Shown here in pieces: positions 57,549 to 64,000 of a DNA stretch of 64,000 nucleotides. A model generated the notes under the pieces. That model ran no database searches and had not been told where the DNA came from. It saw nothing but the letters and a program-made list of their open reading frames with translations. Source of the DNA: Erythroxylum novogranatense (taxonomy: Eukaryota; Streptophyta; Magnoliopsida; Malpighiales; Erythroxylaceae); NCBI GenBank assembly GCA_029891385.1, contig CM057233.1, positions 52,716,063 through 52,780,062 of the forward strand, in the 5' to 3' direction. The first letter of the stretch is position 1. Each line of letters opens with the position of its first letter. Both the position numbers and the translations under genes were made by a program.

Positions 57549-58998
57549 ACTATTGTTGCTATTGATGTTTGAGAACAAGAGTTTTCCTGCTGAAAGCTTT
57601 GTTTCCAAAGTTTCCGCCAAAAGCAAAGATTAATTGTCCCAAAAGTAAATGTTCCAGAGACTTAACACATATGGAATTCAAATTAAATTGAGTACAAGGG
57701 CAATCCCCGGGTCTTCATGCCTGTTCTTGTGGCATTAATGCTGTTGAATGCGACAGGAATAGTAATTAATTGTTGACAATCTTGGCTTTCCTTTTACCAG
57801 AACTTGGCACATTCATGAGGGTCACAACACTGTGCAAAAGATTCTTCATTGACTAAGTCTTTTCTCAATAATTATTAACATAATTAATAAGGAATAGATC
57901 AATCACAAGAAATCTTTGCCTGGTATAAAATGGCTATTTTCACTTGATTGAAATTACGTGTGAACGTGCCTAAAGATGAAAACGCATAGACGCGTAGATA
58001 GGGTATAATAGTGACTTAAAAATAGCATATGAAATGCAAATTCAATATAAAATCAGAGATTAGTGGTACGACAGGCTGCCACAAGATTCTTGTATTAATT
58101 ATGTGTTGAAATTCAGAGTTTATACATTGGGATAAGCTACTTAATTACGGAGAAGCTTCCATCTTTAGCCCATCAACATAAGCATCTATCATATTTAGCG
58201 ATGATACTTGCCAGGAGCTAGCCGTCTGGCATGAAACTTGAGATTAACTTTTACGCAAGAAGACTGTAAGTCCTTTCATTACCGAGTTTTAGGCAGATAT
58301 CTATGCATACTCAAATATACTTTGATCAAATTGGCGAAAAAAAAAAGAGTCCGAATTTTTTATTTAATTTTATGATGTTTTATTCTGTCTCATAAATTTT
58401 AGTCATTTATTTATATGGATCCCGCATAAATAAATGCGGGATCTGCATAAATGAATAACTGAGATTTATGAGACAAAATAAGACATTATAATATTAGGCA
58501 GATAATCCTATCGTAACAAAATTAGCCTTTCAAACTCCCAAAACTTTGTGCAAAGTTGCAAAATGATTAAATGACTTGTGTTAAATTTATGGCTTAATTT
58601 TAAATTATTAATTTATTTACACATTATTTATAATTAAAAGTTTACTCAATATGCATAAAAATTGGTTATGAGTACCTCTATTACAACAAGCCGTATATAT
58701 AAACATGTAAACTCACTAAATTAGAGATTACAACACATTTTCTCGTATAACTCTCTTGATACTGAACCTTTTGATTATAGGTTGAATACTTGACCAATTG
58801 ATGGTCGTTTTTCTCTAAATTGACCTCTTTAAAAATTAAAAAAAAGAAGAAGAGAAAAAGCCGCCCGGGGAGCGGCTATTGGGTCCCCATTTTGGAATAT
58901 CGTGAATCAAAATTTATTTAAGCACTACTTAATTAATAAAAAATGACAAAGAAAAAGTAGACCTAAAGTCATAGGTTCCTTCCGTAAGTGCTTATGCT
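57549..58998. other. Intergenic region between CACTA and DUF761 copy 2
   Basis: No open frame with recognisable similarity. It contains one hairpin MITE (58349-58509). The last 150 bp before the TATA box would be the proximal promoter of the gene at 59222. Confidence 0.4.
58349..58509. mobile_element. Hairpin MITE, copy 2
   Basis: A strong hairpin centred near 58428: ATGGATCCCGCATAAATAAA pairs with ATGCGGGATCTGCAT, and the outer arms CTGTCTCATAAATTTTAGTC and GAGATTTATGAGACAAAATA are complementary. Outer ends resemble the TAATATTA-containing terminus of the copy at 60307. Confidence 0.7.
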
Positions 58999-59001
58999 TC
59001 C

Positions 59002-59008
59002 TATAAAT
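59002..59008 (+). promoter_or_regulatory. Probable TATA box of DUF761 copy 2
   Basis: TATAAAT in the context CCTATAAATGCCC, 214 bp upstream of the start codon, predicting transcription start near 59035 and a 5' UTR of about 190 nt. It is followed by a pyrimidine-rich TTTCTTTCTTCT stretch typical of plant leaders. Confidence 0.5.
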
Positions 59009-59098
59009 GCCCTGGCATTCTTCGTTTTCTTTCATAAGGGTTTTCTTTCTTCTGTGAGGTCTCACAAACCTCGCAGAAACAAGAAAACCCAACCATTA

Positions 59099-59113
59099 AT
59101 GTTCATCCCCTAG
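59099..59113 (+). other. Minimal upstream ORF in the DUF761 copy 2 leader
   Basis: ATG TTC ATC CCC TAG: four codons and a stop, about 108 nt before the main ATG and downstream of the predicted transcription start. It could reduce translation of the main frame; not tested. Confidence 0.35.
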
Positions 59114-59221
59114 ATTTATTTATATCAATTGCTCGATATATCTACCTACACTAATTCATCCATATTGCTGTGTACTATTTTGTTAAGTTTGTGTGTGGGG
59201 TTATTTTGTATTTAGCTAGAA

Positions 59222-59920
59222 ATGGATCATCAGGTGCATTATTCCAGGGTGAGTTCCATGGTAGGGAAGAGGCTGTGGAATGTGGTGAGAGTGACATTGC
59301 TGATGATGAGGAAAGGGTTGATGTCTAAGAGAAAGTTGATAATGGACTTAAATCTCATGATGAAGAGAGGGAAGCTGCTAAGGAAGTCTTTGAGTAATCT
59401 CATATCCCATCATCTTCGTCATGAAAACAAGTACAGCAGCAGGAGTCGTAGTATGGCACGTGGTGGCTACGGCATACAGGAGTACGAGTTCTCGTGCAGC
59501 AACAGTCCGAACCCTGTTTTTTTCCACGTCCCAGCTGGTAAGCGCAAGGTTCATCATTATTTCCCTTGCGTCAACCTACCTCAAGTGGTCGAAGAAGAGG
59601 AGGAAGAAGAGGAGGGTTATTATTCTAGTACTGGTCCAAATAAGGCGGTCGTGATAGTTCCAAAGACACCCGAGCCTTACGTGTTCAACTTTTGCTTTGA
59701 TGCTTCTGATTTGGCTCCGGGAGAGAAGCGTAGCCCTCTTCTATCTCCTTTCGCTGTAAGGGTGTCAAATTATTCGTCGGAAGATGATATTGAAGAGAAT
59801 GATAACGTTGATACTGGAACTTGTCGACGACAAGTTGACGATGAAGCTGAGGAGTTCATTAAAAGGTTCTACGAGCAGCTAAGGGTACAAAGTCGAATGC
59901 AATTGCTGCGTGATGCTTGA
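59222..59920 (+). CDS. DUF761 domain protein, intronless (copy 2, Avr9/Cf-9 rapidly elicited-like)
   Basis: 232 residues. The N-terminal ~65 residues are basic with hydrophobic helices (MVGKRLWNVVRVTLLMMRKG, KLLRKSLSNLISHHLRH). EYEFSCSNSP (87-96) is a conserved block of the ACRE146-like subgroup. Residues 124-131 are glutamate only. The C-terminal DUF761 motif DDEAEEFIKRFYEQLRVQ occupies about 206-223. There is no signal peptide and function is unknown; relatives respond to pathogen elicitation or stress. The start ATG has a good context (A at -3, G at +4). It is transcribed away from the DUF761 gene at 14387-15043, and both promoters contain TATAAATG. Its C-terminal motif is closer to the family consensus than that of copy 1. 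Confidence 0.88.
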   Translation: MDHQVHYSRVSSMVGKRLWNVVRVTLLMMRKGLMSKRKLIMDLNLMMKRGKLLRKSLSNLISHHLRHENKYSSRSRSMARGGYGIQEYEFSCSNSPNPVFFHVPAGKRKVHHYFPCVNLPQVVEEEEEEEEGYYSSTGPNKAVVIVPKTPEPYVFNFCFDASDLAPGEKRSPLLSPFAVRVSNYSSEDDIEENDNVDTGTCRRQVDDEAEEFIKRFYEQLRVQSRMQLLRDA

Positions 59921-60306
59921 AAGTACATACTTGATGAGATGCTTGAATGATAGCTGTCACATGACCTAATCGTTTTCAGCATCAAGTTATAATATGGAAT
60001 CTATGAATAATGAATGAAGGTTTGTTGATAGGCATAGCAATGATGAGCATGGTTACGATCATTCCTTTCCTTCCATTTCATTGTATTGGACGCTGTTTTT
60101 AAATAATTGCTATTATGCGTACCTTGTAATAAGACTTGCATCAATTTTAATGCGCAATTTCATGACTTCCATTTTGCAAAAATTTTTCAACGGAAATTGT
60201 GTCAAGGCCTGAGAAATTTATGATCAGAAGAAGAAAATTATCGAAATTAGAACATTGGTGCAGTGTCTTTTCTTTGACGACAAAGGAAGGGGTCAATCAG
60301 AGTTTA
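59921..60306 (+). other. 3' flank of DUF761 copy 2
   Basis: Probable 3' UTR with AATAATGAATGAA near 60006-60020 as a possible near-upstream polyadenylation element; otherwise featureless. Confidence 0.3.
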
Positions 60307-60439
60307 GATCCTCTGTCTAATATTACGGTGTCTTATTGTGTCCAATAAATCTCAGTCATTTATTTATATAGGTCTCGTAAAATAAATAACTAAAATTTTA
60401 TGAGATAAAATAAGACTAAGTAATATTAGACAAATGATC
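60307..60439. mobile_element. Hairpin MITE, copy 3 (best-defined ends)
   Basis: Terminal inverted repeats GATCCTCTGTCTAATATTAC and, on the opposite strand, GATCATTTGTCTAATATTAC differ at two positions. Inner arms GTCTTATTGTGTCCAATAAAT and ATTTTATGAGATAAAATAAG also pair. 133 bp, no coding capacity. It defines the family to which 15720-15894 and 58349-58509 belong. No target duplication is clear. Confidence 0.7.
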
Positions 60440-62640
60440 TTTGTCCCAGTGAATCATGACAGATGGCATTTGGTGTCATCTCCTTTTCAGTTTATTTTTT
60501 ATTTGTTGCTGCATGTTTCGTGTTTGTAAATAATATGTACGGTTGCTTCCTAAGTCGCTTTTGCTTTTGCTTTATGAAAGTTGTTTTAGGCTTTCAAGTA
60601 ATTAAGCTCCACCATAACATTTTCACCAACCTCGCACCACCGTTTCTTCTTTCTAACGTTAACAAAACCATGCTTTTCACAGACAGAAACCCATCATGAA
60701 ATTGGCCTCCTCTTTTCTGCTTTAAAATGTTTAGATATTTAACAAAAATTAGGCTTGCTCAAATGCTTTAGTTCATTTAAAATACAAAAATAATGCAAGT
60801 TCAATGACTGGAAACTCATTTACATAGTTTGCATGTTTATATAGTAAAAATGTTACCTTTGAAGATTGAAGTCAACTAATTAAGCAATAATTCAAGGAGG
60901 GAATGGTGTAATGTTGGTGTTGCTTATTGATTAGAACATCTTTCTTGACGTAGAGCAAATTATATTTATACTTATGCATTATTCTGCATTGGACGGAAGG
61001 AATAATATTTAAACCCTGAAGCAAGGTGGGGATGAGTTGTCTCCCAACAGCACAGGGGCATCTATATGTTCACTCCTCTTCTCTATAGATAGATGAGGAT
61101 GTTGTAGGTAGCAAACAAGTTACTAATTATCTAACTATTTTAATAACATTTTTAGCTGTAAGCTCAATTAATTTTATATTTTTAAATCAATTAAAGGAAG
61201 AATCCATACTGGACCCAAGAAATAAAATCTATAACAAAAATACTCAACCAAATGAAATTAATGTGAAGAATATACTCAATCAATTGTTAAGGTAAACAAA
61301 CTCGTTCCAATTATATTTAGATTAAGCATATGTTCTTAAATTGACGTTTCTTCTAATTAAGGATATAGATTCCAAGTAATGGCCCCCGACTGTCGAACAG
61401 CACGTTGATACACTAATAATAGTAATGCTATTGTTAACATAAATATGGACAGTCGATGAATAAAATTAATCATTTGAGTTCATATAAAGTACACTAGTAC
61501 GTGTTTTGTGTACCCACTTACACGCTGTCTGGATTTTTTAAAATTTTAATTATGATATCTATAGGGAAAGCAGGCCCACAAACCCATCTGTCCCTGTTCA
61601 CCAAACATCTTCATCGTGATTCTGTGATGTTCTCTACTCTTGACGATCCATACTTAATTGTTATTTATGTATTTTATTCGCTTCTTTACCCCACCACAAC
61701 TTTGTTGAGCCCATACATGGTCGTTGCAATGTTGAAGTCTCCAACAACTACTGCCTTCTTAATTTATAATTGTTTGCGAAAATATTAATTGAGAGAATAT
61801 GTTTCAATTCTCTAAATGTCTAAATGTCTGTCAAAAATTCTTTAAAGTCTTTTAACATGTCTTTAGGTACTTTTAAAAAACTTTAAATAGTAGATTCTAG
61901 TTTGAAATCTACGTACTCTCTTCGAAAGGCTTGTAAAAGATCCAAGAATACGAAACAAAATTAAGGTTATAACTGAATCGAAAGATACTCAGACTTAATT
62001 TATATAAGCTTATCTTAGCTTCAACTCATACATCACCTTTCAACTAAAGGCCAATTATGAGGATAGGCTGCAAGCCATGGAACTTAGTAACTTTTTGCAA
62101 GTTTAGTCTCATTATTAAGAATAAATAAGCAAATTTGACTTATATTTTTAAAGAAGTGTTGCTCAACTAATGTTTTATTTCATAGATTGATATTATATAT
62201 ATTATTCGAGTAATTTACTTAGTAGTTGGTATCCTTATATATAGTGTGTTTTATATCAATTTTATTATATTTTATATGTAGATCATTTTGTATGTGAAGA
62301 ATTTAAGGAATAAACATAAGATTTAGTGTAACTATTGTCACAGTTGTCTAACTGACATGATTAAAAAACGAAGTCAATGGAAAATAACTTTGTAGAAGAT
62401 TTAACAAGCAAATTCTATCTCAAAGATACTGAAAAGTGCAGAAGTTTGAGGAACAAAGCATAATTAGTGTGCCTACCTTTGGCTAAAGTCTATTAGCTGA
62501 GATACAGTACAAAACTGACATAGAATTGATTTAAGTCTAACGCTAGGTTCATCTTTAAAATTATGAAAAAGAGAAGTAAATAAGACTGACATCAGTTATG
62601 AAAGGTATCAATATCCAATTCTCGAACCTAATTTAAGAGG
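60440..62640. other. Intergenic region, no gene recognised
   Basis: Short open frames at 60463-60699 and 61501-61788 have no recognisable motif, and their hydrophobic composition is what AT-rich DNA gives by chance. Nothing else is supported. Confidence 0.4.
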
Positions 62641-63640
62641 AACTGTTTTTCTTCAAGTTCAAGTCATCAAGAACCCTATTTTTGTAACCCTAATTATAAC
62701 TACTTGTATTAGAATTAACTTAGGGGACTTCTAGTCTTGAGGGAGATTTTTCGAGAGTTGCATGATTTTTCATTTTTTCTTGGTATTGAATGAAGATTTG
62801 GAGCAAGATTGATGAAGACTAGTAACAACTTCTATCAATTATTTGTTCTACGCTTTTCTTTATGTTGATATTTGTTTCTTTGTGATTAGTTTGTATCATG
62901 AGTAATAATTAGAACTCTTAGTTAGGGTTAGAGGTATAACATATGTAGAATTTTCAATTATCAACATATGATTTGATTATTAGTTAGTTGACTTTATTTT
63001 CTTATGGTTAATTTTTAAGTTTATACCCGATCACCATTAATTCAATCATAGGGATTGTAGGAAGGACTAAAAGGTGAAGTATGATTCGGGCACTAGGAGA
63101 ATAAACACTTTAATCATAGAGAATAATGGTATCCTAAACTTTAGTGATAGCTAAGTAAATTAACCATACTTAATGATTTTGATTAGGTTAAATTACGCAT
63201 GTACAAATGATAGGAATCTAATTAGATATACATATGTGCCTTTTCAAAGGGCCTATATATATTTTTGGTTAATTGTTACTTCAACCAAGGTAATCAATCT
63301 TGCTTGATAATTGGAATTTCACATAAGCAAACCTCGAAACTCTATTGTTTTTCTTATTGATTATTTTGTTGTTTTCTTTAGTTTAGTAATCACATTTCTT
63401 AAATCAATTCCTTATTCTTTTTAATTTTCTTATTTCACTATGACTAATAAGTAATAACTTTAGTGCTTAGTTCTTTGTGGATTGGTATACTAGAATCACT
63501 CTAGTTTTATTTAGCTATCTATGATTGGTTATGTGTATTTGTATATTTAAAGTAGATTAAGTTTTAATATCATTTTTAGGAACTAATTTTACTATTTTTG
63601 TTAGATTTTATTTATTTATATTTTATTTTATATTTTGATA
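62641..63640 (+). other. Possible retrotransposon-leader-like noncoding repeat
   Basis: The stretch resembles in style the noncoding leader of large plant gypsy elements (phrases such as AACCTCGAAACTCTATTG, then TTCTTTGTGGATTGGTATAC). No LTR pair, PBS or coding domain is visible, so this is only a suspicion. 63641-64000 shows nothing recognisable. Confidence 0.2.
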
Positions 63641-64000
63641 TATTTTAAGTTTTATATAGTGGATATGAGATAGGATATCTGAAAGTGAAATTTTGGATCC
63701 CTTAATTCAATTGGACTCTAAAATCGAACATAATAATAACAAGAATAGAGTGAAAAGGAAAGAAGAGGTGACTGAACATAAAAATGATATGATTTTTGGT
63801 ATAAAACAATAACAACCACGAAGGATAAGTGTGGGGTACATTCATCTTTTCGTGATCAATGCCAGCTCCTTATACATTAGACTAAGTCAAAGGGAGAATA
63901 ATTGTGGGTTGTAACAATTATATCTTCCTTTAATCTTGACCTTTAACGAGTCACTTAGAAAATACACGATCATATCCATCAATAAGGTTTATTTGGTGAT

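Noticed and set aside
60463..60699. 78-codon hydrophobic frame as a membrane protein
   Set aside because: Length and Phe/Leu/Val-rich composition are expected by chance in T-rich DNA; no promoter or homology signal.

Overview
The window is plant nuclear DNA, most likely from a eudicot. It is AT-rich and dominated by LTR retrotransposons primed by initiator-Met tRNA. It also carries hAT and CACTA DNA transposons, small hairpin MITEs, and two intronless genes of the plant-only DUF761 family. There are no prokaryotic operons, RNA genes or CRISPR arrays. No species is claimed.

Layout. (1) 1-11420: the 3' half of a decayed hAT transposase gene, split by a full-length Ty1/copia element (copia A, minus strand, 424-10101, perfect TSD AATTG). 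(2) 12230-12910: a second, inverted and internally deleted hAT-derived tail with a BED zinc-finger remnant, forming a large imperfect palindrome with the first. (3) 14387-15043 (minus) and 59222-59920 (plus): two DUF761 genes transcribed away from each other; I read them as a divergent pair. (4) 18859-57548: a CACTA (En/Spm) transposon with unusually long terminal inverted repeats (about 750 bp) and a broken TNPA-type gene near its right end. It sits in the spacer between the two DUF761 genes. Two elements have inserted into it: copia B (minus, 21563-31165) and a Ty3/gypsy Tekay/Del-like chromovirus (minus, 33177-52988, perfect TSD GTAAA). The gypsy right LTR was then hit by copia C (plus, 42012-51588, perfect TSD CTAAT). 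The nest is therefore four deep: gene spacer > CACTA > gypsy > copia. (5) 57549-64000: right flank with the second DUF761 gene, two hairpin MITEs and AT-rich sequence in which no gene is recognised.

Relationships. The three copia elements are one family, with LTRs of about 1.8-1.9 kb, a leader of about 2 kb between PBS and gag, a 91-bp tandem duplication and an array of short palindromes in that leader. Copia A is the best preserved; B has an intact integrase frame but a damaged gag; C is heavily broken. Without insertions the CACTA element would be about 9.3 kb, and the spacer between the two DUF761 start codons about 5.5 kb instead of 44 kb.

Most notable signals: a systematic replacement of CAG/CTG (CHG) trinucleotides by CG-containing strings between TE copies, which coincides with several broken frames and may be a methylation-linked sequencing artefact or unusual decay; arrays of AAGTCGACTT palindromes that also appear at the very start of the copia C LTR; and the long-TIR CACTA nest between two DUF761 paralogues.
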